Positions 25,995-32,916 of a stretch of 55,979 nucleotides of DNA are shown piece by piece. Origin of the DNA: a virus; the IMG/VR virus record IMGVR_UViG_3300020385_000019, positions 1 through 55,979 of that record; one strand, written 5' to 3'. Below the pieces are notes generated by a model. That model did not search any database, was not told the origin of the DNA, and worked only from the letters and a program-made list of their open reading frames with translations. Each line of letters begins with the position of its first letter. Position 1 is the first letter of the stretch. The translations under genes were made by a program, and so were the position numbers.

Positions 25995-26012
25995 GCTGCG
26001 CTATCGCGCAGC
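25995..26012 (-). other. DGR target hairpin with GRNA-type loop
   Basis: On the coding strand GCTGCGC-GATA-GCGCAGC forms a perfect 7-bp stem with tetraloop GATA. It starts 18 nt after the stop codon of the variable protein and about 32 nt after the end of the variable repeat. Known DGRs carry a hairpin or cruciform here with 7-10 bp stems and a conserved GRNA loop, which raises homing efficiency. There is no T-run, so it is not a classical terminator. Confidence 0.75.
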
Positions 26013-26029
26013 GTTCAAAGTTGCTAAAT

Positions 26030-27580
26030 TCAAGACTCAAATAAAGCTGGACGGAAACCAATAATGCTGCTCGCAGCCGTGCGCGAGAGGTGGAAGAGGA
26101 GTGCTCCAAGCCCAGCACCGGACGTGTTGTACCAAGCGCCACCGCGAGACGGCAAACGCTCCCCAAAATTTCGACTGTAGATGCTACCATTTAAAATAGC
26201 GCCGGTTGGCGGCTCAATACCCATTTGTCGCATTAGCAGGTTTTCAACGTAAGACGGGTCTTTGCTTGTAGTACGCCAAGTGTTTGAGTTTGTATTTCCA
26301 GAGTTTTGACTATCACCCAGCGTGCCTAGTCGATTCTCAATCATGCTATTTAAAATAACGCTTCCACTGGTTGCACCGCTTGAATCAAAATAGCATTCGT
26401 GGGCTGGCCAGTCCCCTTCAAGCATGTCAGGGTTATTATCAATCGGTGCAAATATCTGGCCTTCTTGCAGTTTGAGCTGATCTTGCCACTCCCACACGTT
26501 ACCAACCATATCGAATACGCCAAATTGCGTGCCGTCGTGGCTCCACGTTGCAGGGCCTGTGCCTGTGTAGCTCGATGCTGAATGACCAGTGTCGCCAGGC
26601 GCATGAGCTGCCGATGCGCGGGTTGCAACTTCGTGCTTTGCATCGTGTGCGCGTCCGTAGTTTGTATCGCCGCGTGGTTGCTCGCCAAATGCAAGGCCAT
26701 AAAATGCCACCGCAAGCCATTCAATATTTGCAGATAAATGCCAGCCTGTGCCTTTGTTTGTGCACAGTGATTTTGCGGTGTCGTAATTAACTGACGTGCG
26801 GGGCTGCACGCCTGCAACAACGCTGCATCCACCATTCTCGCCAGCGCTGGCAATGTATTTTGCATACCAAAAACCACGCATTTGCACACCGTTTTTAATA
26901 AACGCAGGAAACACGCCTGTTCCTAGCTGTAAATCAACACCGTGGCGCGCTAGAATTGCAGCGTTAACGTCCTCGCTGTTGAACTTAGGTATCCACACCA
27001 TGATGTTAGGGTTGCCTTGTGCGTCATATTTTACCGTGTTTTTGCCGCTACTCGCCGCCTCCACGGCCTCACGGTAAGCGGTTTGAGCGCGAGTTTCTAC
27101 TGCATCTCGCGCCGCATTCCATTCCGATCTTGCAGTGCTGGCGGCCTGCTCTGCATCATCAATCATTTGGTGCGGTGTTTTTATTGACTGCTTCAAGCCA
27201 TGGCTGTCGGTTAATTCTTCTGTCGCATTGCTAGAGTTTAACCAAGTGCGCAATTCATCTAAGAACAATTGCTTTTGGTTAAATTGAACTGACACTTGGC
27301 CCGCAATTCGTGTAAGTATTGTGCCGGAAGTGTTACGTAAAATTGCGTATGATTTATCTGGGCCTGTGCTGCCCTCAAAGCCACGATCAAGTGTAATGCT
27401 TGTATCACTATTAACTGCTATTACTTCATACCAGGTCTTTGCATCTAGCGTGAAAACATCACCAATAGCAATAGCAATTACATCGCTTTGCCAATTTGTA
27501 TCCACGCCAACGACTGATTGGCTACCACCAACTACGTTTACTTTACCTACGCGATACCACGCGCCTGCGCTTGCTGTCAT
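26030..27580 (-). CDS. DGR-variable tail protein with formylglycine-generating-enzyme/C-type-lectin fold
   Basis: 516 residues. The N-terminus (about 1-110) is beta-rich (MTASAGAWYRVGKVNVVGGS...GVDTNW...GDVFTL) and looks like a tail-attachment domain; a helical linker follows (about 115-180). Residues about 190-516 are an FGE-sulfatase-type domain: MRGFWYAKY, SLCTNKGTGWHLSANIEWLAVA, FGVFDMVGNVWEW, and the final GGAWYNTS...SRTAASSIIGFRPAL. This is the C-type-lectin fold used by most DGR targets. The variable repeat codes for the last 40 residues; 11 residues differ from those coded by the template, nine of them replacing Asn. The protein should be the receptor-binding adhesin whose ligand site is diversified. 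Confidence 0.93.
   Translation of the reverse strand: MTASAGAWYRVGKVNVVGGSQSVVGVDTNWQSDVIAIAIGDVFTLDAKTWYEVIAVNSDTSITLDRGFEGSTGPDKSYAILRNTSGTILTRIAGQVSVQFNQKQLFLDELRTWLNSSNATEELTDSHGLKQSIKTPHQMIDDAEQAASTARSEWNAARDAVETRAQTAYREAVEAASSGKNTVKYDAQGNPNIMVWIPKFNSEDVNAAILARHGVDLQLGTGVFPAFIKNGVQMRGFWYAKYIASAGENGGCSVVAGVQPRTSVNYDTAKSLCTNKGTGWHLSANIEWLAVAFYGLAFGEQPRGDTNYGRAHDAKHEVATRASAAHAPGDTGHSASSYTGTGPATWSHDGTQFGVFDMVGNVWEWQDQLKLQEGQIFAPIDNNPDMLEGDWPAHECYFDSSGATSGSVILNSMIENRLGTLGDSQNSGNTNSNTWRTTSKDPSYVENLLMRQMGIEPPTGAILNGSIYSRNFGERLPSRGGAWYNTSGAGLGALLFHLSRTAASSIIGFRPALFES
26045..26163 (-). repeat. DGR variable repeat (VR)
   Basis: Partner of the template at 25483-25601. The 16 changes relative to the template, on the coding strand, are A to T (5), A to G (5) and A to C (6), with no change at C, G or T. 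It codes for the C-terminal ligand-binding surface of the lectin-fold protein. The unbiased spectrum and the large number of changes show that this DGR has been active in the lineage. Confidence 0.97.
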
Positions 27581-27581
27581 T

Positions 27582-28235
27582 TTACTGCCCCTTCTCTTGC
27601 GCCATCATTGCAACGTCTGCTTGGCTTTTTTCGCCTAGCTGACTTCTAAATGCGTTCATGTGCATTTGGCTCTTATTAGGGTTGGCCGCATATTCAGCAT
27701 CTTTCATGTATGAGCGGTATAAAATCCACTCAATAATCGCGTTCACATATACATCATCAAGCGCAATTACTTCGCCTGATTCATTGGCTGCGGCGTCAAT
27801 CGCCGGCGGCGCTTTAGAGTAAACAAGGGTTAAATTAATACCAGTAACAACACCAGGATAAACGTAGAATGTTTTAGGGTTGCGCTCGTCATAAATGTAA
27901 AGCTCTACTTCTATCGCTGTTTTACCCGCGTACCACGTATCGTAGTTATCATCGAGCACTTGGCGGTTATAAGGACCGCGTATTGCTTTGCCTGATTCAT
28001 TGCGAGTCACATCAATGAGCTTTAAAGCATCTGCGGGCAATGACTGCTTTGTGCCTTCTACGCACACAAAGTTATCAATATCGGCTGTGTATGAGTCAGG
28101 ACGGCGCAATACAATAGCGCGCTGAGCATCGTTTAAGTAATTTAAAAGCTCCTCTTTAGGCCAGCGTGTGTAGCCGGGATCGTTAAGCAGTTTATTTACT
28201 CGCGTTAAAATTTCGTTTGATGTAACAATAGCCAT
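27582..28235 (-). CDS. Tail adaptor/tubular-type structural protein
   Basis: 217 residues. The start SNEILTRVNKLLNDPGYTRWPKEELLNYLNDAQRAIV, later LVYSKAPPAIDAA and ALDDVYVNAIIEWILYRSY, is common in podovirus proteins that sit between head and tail. It abuts the DGR variable gene (1 bp apart from its start) and overlaps the next gene by 1 bp. Its N-terminal helix pattern is similar to that of the neighbour at 28235-28795, so both may form stacked rings. Exact ring is not assigned. Confidence 0.6.
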   Translation of the reverse strand: MAIVTSNEILTRVNKLLNDPGYTRWPKEELLNYLNDAQRAIVLRRPDSYTADIDNFVCVEGTKQSLPADALKLIDVTRNESGKAIRGPYNRQVLDDNYDTWYAGKTAIEVELYIYDERNPKTFYVYPGVVTGINLTLVYSKAPPAIDAAANESGEVIALDDVYVNAIIEWILYRSYMKDAEYAANPNKSQMHMNAFRSQLGEKSQADVAMMAQEKGQ

Positions 28236-28795
28236 TAGTAAAACACTCTTGGTTGTGAAGGTCTTTGCTCATCCAGGGCGTTAACCGCCACCTTAAAAGC
28301 ATCGCGGTAGCCATCTGTAAAACGGCGCTTGTAGTAATCAGACTTTGCCAGATCAGTCCATGCGGTATTAGGTATCATTAATAAATTTGCTGCCGCTCCA
28401 TCGGCAATCGCATCAGCCCAGCGGTTAACAATGGTGCTGTCCGCTTCAAAGTCATTAGGTAGTAGGAATTGCGGGGCGATATGGTAAAACACGCGCACCT
28501 TTGGCGTTGTGTTTATAACCGTAACGGTGCCATTAGGTGACACGGTGTAATCATCTGAGCTTTTAAGCTCTCTACCATTGGCATCTAAAACAAAATCAAC
28601 ACTGACAAATACGTGATCATCATCAATGTTAAGCTCCCCGCTTTGGCCTTTCTCAATTTCTTGAGTGCGAGCTAAAAAACGAGACTCATAACAAAACTTT
28701 TGGTAGGCGCGACCTAGCTGGTCTTTCGCCATTTGATCAAGAACGCCCCCGCAGCGCTCACGAACTAACGGGATCAAGCTAGATAATTGCGCCAT
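28235..28795 (-). CDS. Head-tail adaptor-type protein
   Basis: 186 residues. It begins with a helical segment (LIPLVRERCGGVLDQMAKDQLGRAYQKFCYESRFLAR) and has a beta-rich centre (NGRELKSSDDYTVSPNGTVTVIN; VRVFYHIAPQ), ending with ADAIADGAAANLLMIPNTAWTD and DAFKVAVNAL. The order after capsid and before tail genes and the fold pattern fit a connector ring. It overlaps the following adaptor-like gene by 1 bp and follows the 151-residue gene by 2 bp, so the three are co-translated. Confidence 0.55.
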   Translation of the reverse strand: MAQLSSLIPLVRERCGGVLDQMAKDQLGRAYQKFCYESRFLARTQEIEKGQSGELNIDDDHVFVSVDFVLDANGRELKSSDDYTVSPNGTVTVINTTPKVRVFYHIAPQFLLPNDFEADSTIVNRWADAIADGAAANLLMIPNTAWTDLAKSDYYKRRFTDGYRDAFKVAVNALDEQRPSQPRVFY

Positions 28796-28797
28796 GA

Positions 28798-29253
28798 TTA
28801 TTCGCCCTGGTCTGTATTTTCGTCAGCAACAGAAGCGCGGAACGCATCACGTACTTTCTTGCAGTATGCTGGCACTGGCTTTTTAGCACCTTCAATAGTT
28901 AAGTCGTGCGCTTCAACGAATGTACTAAGTTGATTTGAGCTGTACTTGCCTAAGTCAATTTCTTCGCCATCAACGATGATTAACATGCTTGCATCAAGCG
29001 CTTCTTGCTTTTCAGCTTCTTCGCGTGCAATGCGTGCGGCTTCGGCTTCTTCTTCTCGTAGTTTTTGGCGCTCGATATAAGCTTTAGCATCTTTTTCAGC
29101 AACCCAAACTTCGTTAAAGTCTAAAAAACGCTGAACAAGCTCAGACGGTACAGCCGTTGGCTCGCCTTGCTTGAAAATAGTGCGGGTATTACATACGGTG
29201 TCTTTTTTAAAAGGCTTCTTACCGATGTAAACGATATTCGTTGTATTGCTCAT
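28798..29253 (-). CDS. Hypothetical virion or morphogenesis protein
   Basis: 151 residues: a beta-rich N-terminus (NIVYIGKKPFKKDTVCNTRTIF), a very charged helix rich in Glu/Ala/Arg (about 60-90), and a small C-terminal domain (GKYSSNQLSTFVEAHDLTIEGAKKPVPAYCKKVRDAF) resembling a SAP/Rho-N-like helix-extended-helix fold. It lies after a terminator that follows the decoration-type gene. Function unknown; a small head-completion protein is possible. Confidence 0.55.
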   Translation of the reverse strand: MSNTTNIVYIGKKPFKKDTVCNTRTIFKQGEPTAVPSELVQRFLDFNEVWVAEKDAKAYIERQKLREEEAEAARIAREEAEKQEALDASMLIIVDGEEIDLGKYSSNQLSTFVEAHDLTIEGAKKPVPAYCKKVRDAFRASVADENTDQGE

Positions 29254-29267
29254 GGATATTCCCCAAT

Positions 29268-29292
29268 AAAAAAGCCCCGCAATTAGCGAGGC
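29268..29292 (-). terminator. Terminator downstream of capsid genes
   Basis: On the minus strand GCCTCGC (29292-29286), loop TAATT and GCGGGGC (29280-29274) form a 7-bp stem with one G-T pair, followed by six T (29273-29268). It lies after the 29319-29699 gene and probably lowers expression of the tail genes relative to the capsid genes. Confidence 0.8.
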
Positions 29293-29318
29293 TTGATTTA
29301 AACGTGTATCGAAAAGGC

Positions 29319-29699
29319 TTAGTAACCTTTGTAGCGGTACTCTAGTTGAAGTACAACTTTGCCGGTTGCCGCAGCCGATCCCGTATTTTTAACAACTAAA
29401 TCACTTGGACCTTCATCGCCAATATATACAGGCTTAACAAATGCGCCTGCATTGCCAGCACTTGCAGTATCAAAAGCGGTTAAGTCCTTTTTACCACCTG
29501 AATGATCAACAACCTGAACTGTTAGCTCAGTGTCAGCGCCTAGCGCATCGTTAATAATACGAACGCCAGTGATTTGCGTGCCGATTGGCAAGCTCTCAGA
29601 CGCAATAGTTGTAGCATTAGCCGCTAAAGCAGCAATCGAAAGTGTTGCCAGGTGTAGCGATAGATTACCGGCGGCACCTTTATAAAATGTTTCTTTCAT
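29319..29699 (-). CDS. Putative capsid decoration protein
   Basis: 126 residues from the ATG at 29699, which has GGAT about 8 bases upstream. It is beta-rich with many Ala, Thr, Gly and Val (LPIGTQITGVRIINDALGADTELTVQVVDHSGGKK) and ends in LEYRYKGY. It lies directly after the major capsid gene between two terminators, the usual position and arrangement of a head decoration or stabilising protein made in large amounts. No direct family match is claimed. Confidence 0.55.
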   Translation of the reverse strand: MKETFYKGAAGNLSLHLATLSIAALAANATTIASESLPIGTQITGVRIINDALGADTELTVQVVDHSGGKKDLTAFDTASAGNAGAFVKPVYIGDEGPSDLVVKNTGSAAATGKVVLQLEYRYKGY

Positions 29700-29733
29700 A
29701 ATTTTATCCAATTATTAAAAGTTAAAATGAAAA

Positions 29734-29754
29734 GCCGGATAGCTCCGGCATAAA
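29734..29754 (-). terminator. Terminator directly after the major capsid gene
   Basis: GCCGGA and TCCGGC (29734-29739, 29744-29749) pair around a 4-base loop, with TTTT following on the minus strand (29733-29731). It lies between the capsid gene and the decoration-type gene. Confidence 0.7.
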
Positions 29755-29758
29755 GGGC

Positions 29759-30973
29759 TTACTGTAGAGATACAGCCGTATCAATTACCATCGTGCCGTA
29801 ATCGTTTACGCGACCTGTTTTGTCAGAGAAACGTACTTTCTTACAACCATTCATCCATACGATAGCTGTTTCGTTTGCGTTATCGTGGTCGGTTTTCTTC
29901 GTTGACATAGAGAAGTGCGAGCCTGAATCAGACTTACCGTAAGCATTCGCAAGCGCTTGACCACCAAGTAAGATAGCGCGGTCAATGGTAGTGCCGGCTG
30001 TTACTTGTTTTGTTGTTGCTAACTTGTCGTTGTTAGATACCGTTACAGTATCGCCAGCATAGAAACGTACAGGCTTGCGGTATTGACGAACAAGAATGTT
30101 GCGCCACATGATAATGTCACCTTTGAATACAGGGTGATTGAAGCCTTGGCCGCGTTTCATAGCGCGTGATTGAAGCTCTTGTAACTTTTTATCAGTCGCA
30201 GAAGCATAAAGGTCACGCCATTGGCGCGGACTAACGAACAACAAGAAGAATGGCGACTCGTTAGCCATTTGGTCAGCTTCAAAGCTAATGTGCTTCATTG
30301 GATTAGCTTGCTCTTCCAAAATAAGCGCTAAGTCGTCCAGCTTTTCAAGCGTCATAATATCCGCAGCATCAATTGCTTCAAAGCTTGTCGCATCACCGCC
30401 AAACTGGTGACGGTCATACGTTGGTGCCATCACATCGTTAACCATGATTTCTTTAAATTCTTCATGGTTTTCAAGTGGAATGATGATGTCATCAGGAGCA
30501 AATGAGCCGCGCGCACCGGCCAGGTGATACATAGCAACTTCATCTTTAAGGTCGTTGTAGTAGTTACCAAGCAACGTTTTAGCTGTGCTAAGCAAGTTGT
30601 GCTTAGTACGCTTTTGCGACATTTTACCGCCGCTATCAACCATCTTACGGCCTTGGTCAATACGCAATTCAAATACTGTTTTGCTCAAGCTTTCGCCACG
30701 GCCTTCCAGTTTTTTATCGCCCATTGTTGGTAAACCGCTTAGGTTGTGGAATAAATCCATTTCAACCGAATCACCGGCTTGGCTTTGCAAGTCGTTGATC
30801 ATAACCACTGGCGCGCCCTTTTCAGTTTGCTTTTTTCCGTGGGCCATATCAGCTTTAGCCGCTTTTGGTGCAGAGCCGGTTAACATGTTCACGAACGTAT
30901 TTTGACGGCGTGTATGTGTAAACAGGGCAGCGCCAAACGCTTTAGCCGCTTGTGCTTTTGTAATTGTGCTCAT
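29759..30973 (-). CDS. Major capsid protein, N4-gp56 family
   Basis: 404 residues. Hallmarks of the N4-gp56/P22-coat-like major capsid family are visible: LQSQAGDSVEMDLFHNLSGLP (about 60), a DKKLEGRGESLSK loop, FELRIDQGRKMVDSGGKMSQKR, LGNYYNDLKDEVAMYHLAG, then PFFLLFVSPRQWRDLY and the C-terminal AILLGGQALANAYGKS...ETAIVWMNGCKKVRF. It forms the icosahedral shell with the HK97 fold. The gene follows the scaffold gene by 9 bp and is followed by a terminator and a decoration-type gene, as in many podoviruses. Confidence 0.92.
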   Translation of the reverse strand: MSTITKAQAAKAFGAALFTHTRRQNTFVNMLTGSAPKAAKADMAHGKKQTEKGAPVVMINDLQSQAGDSVEMDLFHNLSGLPTMGDKKLEGRGESLSKTVFELRIDQGRKMVDSGGKMSQKRTKHNLLSTAKTLLGNYYNDLKDEVAMYHLAGARGSFAPDDIIIPLENHEEFKEIMVNDVMAPTYDRHQFGGDATSFEAIDAADIMTLEKLDDLALILEEQANPMKHISFEADQMANESPFFLLFVSPRQWRDLYASATDKKLQELQSRAMKRGQGFNHPVFKGDIIMWRNILVRQYRKPVRFYAGDTVTVSNNDKLATTKQVTAGTTIDRAILLGGQALANAYGKSDSGSHFSMSTKKTDHDNANETAIVWMNGCKKVRFSDKTGRVNDYGTMVIDTAVSLQ

Positions 30974-30982
30974 TTTAATTTC

Positions 30983-31990
30983 CTAGAGAAAATCTGACGC
31001 GCTTTCAAGCATCGCTTCAATTTGCGCTTCGGTCATACCTTCCATTTCTGCTGTGATAGTCGCAGCATCTTTGTCCAGTAAGTTTGCGTTAGCGCTCATA
31101 TCGCTGGCTTGTGTGCCTACGTCAGTGGGGGTATTTGGGATTGGTGCAGAGTTTGCGTTGCTTGGCTTAGGCTTGTGCTGTTCACCAAAGGCGCTTTGTA
31201 CGCGCTTTTCAACTTCTTTAAATCGCTCTGCTACAGATTTGTTTGCAAACGATGGGTCTTTTGCGAGCTTGTCATCAATAACCTTTGCCATATCCCACTT
31301 ATCAACATCGTTTTGCTGCCACTGCTTTAAATGCTGTGAGTTAGCAAACGCGTCTTGCACCTCGTTTTGAGTCGGTGCCGATTGCGGTTGGCTCTGGTTG
31401 TTGCTGCCATATTGTTGAATTTGATTAGCTAATTCGCTAACTAACTCACCTAGCTCTGGATATTCGTCTTTAATACGCTCCATTAGCTCAGGATCTTTTA
31501 GCATTTCGCCTGGCAGTTTGCGCGGGTCCATTCCAGCCTCTTTTAACTGGCTGCTGTGTAACTCTGCTACACGTTTGGTTTCCTCAAACTGACTTTCAAG
31601 TTCTGCTTTTTCTCTGGCTAGTGCTTCACGTTCAGCTTCGGCTGCTGCGGCACGCTCACGCGCTTGTGCAAGTACATCATAAGGCAAGCTGTGTTGCCCG
31701 TTCTTGCTGCTTACGTCCGTTGCTTCTACGTAATACTTACCATCAATTTCAACATAACCTTCTGGCGCTTCACCCTCTTTGGTTGACGACTCCGCTTCTA
31801 CGTCTGTTTTAGTTGGTGTTTCGCTATCGTCCTGCGCTGGTTGTTCTGGTGCTTTTTCTTTAGCGTCTACTGCAGGCTTTTCGCCATCTTCATCGCCAAA
31901 TAATGTATCACCATCAATGTCGAGCTCAGCAAGTGCTGCCTCAATCTCTTCATCAGTACCAGTTGCTAATATTTCGTCTAAATCATCCAC
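30983..31990 (-). CDS. Capsid scaffolding protein
   Basis: 335 residues from the GTG at 31990, which follows GGGG by 7 bases; an upstream ATG at 32071 would begin almost in the terminator at 32077 and adds a basic, atypical N-terminus. The protein is acidic (DDLDEILATGTDEEIEAALAELDIDGDTLFGDEDGE), with a long central coiled coil (about 110-165) and a Gln/Asn-rich region, ending in AEMEGMTEAQIEAMLESASDFL. Scaffolds of this type lie immediately before the major capsid gene and leave or are degraded on packaging. No protease domain is seen. Confidence 0.85.
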   Translation of the reverse strand: MDDLDEILATGTDEEIEAALAELDIDGDTLFGDEDGEKPAVDAKEKAPEQPAQDDSETPTKTDVEAESSTKEGEAPEGYVEIDGKYYVEATDVSSKNGQHSLPYDVLAQARERAAAAEAEREALAREKAELESQFEETKRVAELHSSQLKEAGMDPRKLPGEMLKDPELMERIKDEYPELGELVSELANQIQQYGSNNQSQPQSAPTQNEVQDAFANSQHLKQWQQNDVDKWDMAKVIDDKLAKDPSFANKSVAERFKEVEKRVQSAFGEQHKPKPSNANSAPIPNTPTDVGTQASDMSANANLLDKDAATITAEMEGMTEAQIEAMLESASDFL

Positions 31991-32076
31991 TTTATTACCC
32001 CATCGACCATTTAACGTATGGTTACGAAAATTAAAATTTAGGCGTATCGCTGCCCTTGCGAATTTGTGCATCGCAC

Positions 32077-32106
32077 AAAAAAGCCGCCTTGATTTCTCAA
32101 AGCGGC
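32077..32106 (-). terminator. Terminator upstream of the scaffold-capsid genes
   Basis: On the minus strand a 10-bp stem with one G-T pair (32106-32097 with 32092-32083), loop GAAA, and six T including 32082-32079. It lies between the small gene ending at 32134 and the scaffold gene. A read-through (antiterminated) transcript or a separate promoter in 31990-32076 is needed for capsid expression. Confidence 0.8.
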
Positions 32107-32133
32107 TTCATTTCTGCGTAGTACCTTTGTGTC

Positions 32134-32334
32134 CTATTGATTCGCCCATATTCTGCTTGACAGTGTTTCGGCGTAGGCTTCCATAAATCCAGCCTGCTTA
32201 ATCATTCTTGCCTGCTCTATATCACCGAGCGTTTTAAACTTTTCATTTCCATGAATGAAGGAGTTAAGCGCCTTAATTTTCACTGCAAGCTGCTTGTGTT
32301 CATCTTTCATTCTTTCTACATAGTTATTGCTCAT
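32134..32334 (-). CDS. Small conserved-type phage protein
   Basis: 66 residues, wholly helical: YVERMKDEHKQLAVKIKALNSFIHGNEKFKTLGDIEQARMIKQAGFMEAYAETLSSRI. Small proteins with this pattern (E-H-x-E/Q-L ... L-x-x-F-I ... F-x-x-L ... Q-x-x-x-M-x-x-Y-x-x-L-x-x-R-I) are widespread in phages without known function. It sits between a 57-residue gene and the terminator before the scaffold gene. Confidence 0.65.
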   Translation of the reverse strand: MSNNYVERMKDEHKQLAVKIKALNSFIHGNEKFKTLGDIEQARMIKQAGFMEAYAETLSSRIWANQ

Positions 32335-32348
32335 TTTAATTCGCCTTA

Positions 32349-32522
32349 TTATCTGTATGGTTTGCGGAGCTTTACATTGAAACCTCCCCAGCTTATTGCC
32401 GTTACTCGCCGACCATTTTTTAAATGAGACGCAGGCCGTACCGCGCCATTTGATTTTTCTACGTTAGCCGGCTCAAACGCTGGCATTATGTATTTTAAAA
32501 ACCAGTGCTTGAGTACGTTCAT
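32349..32522 (-). CDS. Small basic hypothetical protein
   Basis: 57 residues (MNVLKHWFLKYIMPAFEPAN..., ending GGFNVKLRKPYR). CGCGGGG lies 6 bases before the ATG, and the start is 3 bp from the stop of the RyR-domain gene, so it fits the operon. It is basic and may be membrane-associated at its N-terminus. No family is recognised. Confidence 0.55.
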   Translation of the reverse strand: MNVLKHWFLKYIMPAFEPANVEKSNGAVRPASHLKNGRRVTAISWGGFNVKLRKPYR

Positions 32523-32524
32523 GT

Positions 32525-32914
32525 TTACCCCGCGTGAATGGCTTGTTTAACTACGCTATGGAATAGCGCATCTTTGACTTGCTGTTTTTCAGGCAAGTGA
32601 TGAAATGGCTTCAGATGCTCATGCGTTTTGTTTTTTATTGAGCGCTTAGGGCCATACTTCCAGCCGGCAACAATCATTTTTGCAACCCAAGCGTCATGCC
32701 ATGCTTTAGCGTCAGCATCAATGTTGATAATTAAAAACGCCACATGCTCAATAACACCGTCTTTTTCTGGCTGCTCTAGCTCATGCCAATGCTTTAATGG
32801 CTCACGAATTACCGCTGTGTAAGCTTGATTAACTTCGTGACACATTTTTGCAATGGCTTGTATTTGTTCAATGTGATCTTCTGGTATGTGGTCTATGCTC
32901 TCTAGCTGCTTCAT
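32525..32914 (-). CDS. RyR-domain protein
   Basis: 129 residues. AKMCHEVNQAYTAVI, then DAKAWHDAWVAKMIVAGWKYGPKRSIKNKTHEHLKPFHHLPEKQQVKDALF, is the RyR domain known from ryanodine receptors and also found in bacteria and phages (hallmarks: H-E-x-N, H-x-x-W, GW-x-YG, H-x-x-L-x-P-[FY]-x-x-L-P-x-x-x-K-x-K-D). In phages its role is unknown; a nucleotide-ligand role has been suggested for some bacterial members. It lies 2 bp after the portal gene, in a structural block, which is odd for such a domain. Confidence 0.8.
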   Translation of the reverse strand: MKQLESIDHIPEDHIEQIQAIAKMCHEVNQAYTAVIREPLKHWHELEQPEKDGVIEHVAFLIINIDADAKAWHDAWVAKMIVAGWKYGPKRSIKNKTHEHLKPFHHLPEKQQVKDALFHSVVKQAIHAG

Positions 32915-32916
32915 TG

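Noticed and set aside
25392-26190. Two leftward frames (25392-25580 and 25975-26190) with similar proteins containing LGLEHS
   Set aside because: They are the same alternative frame of the template and variable repeats. Their similarity comes from the DGR repeats, and both overlap better-supported genes.
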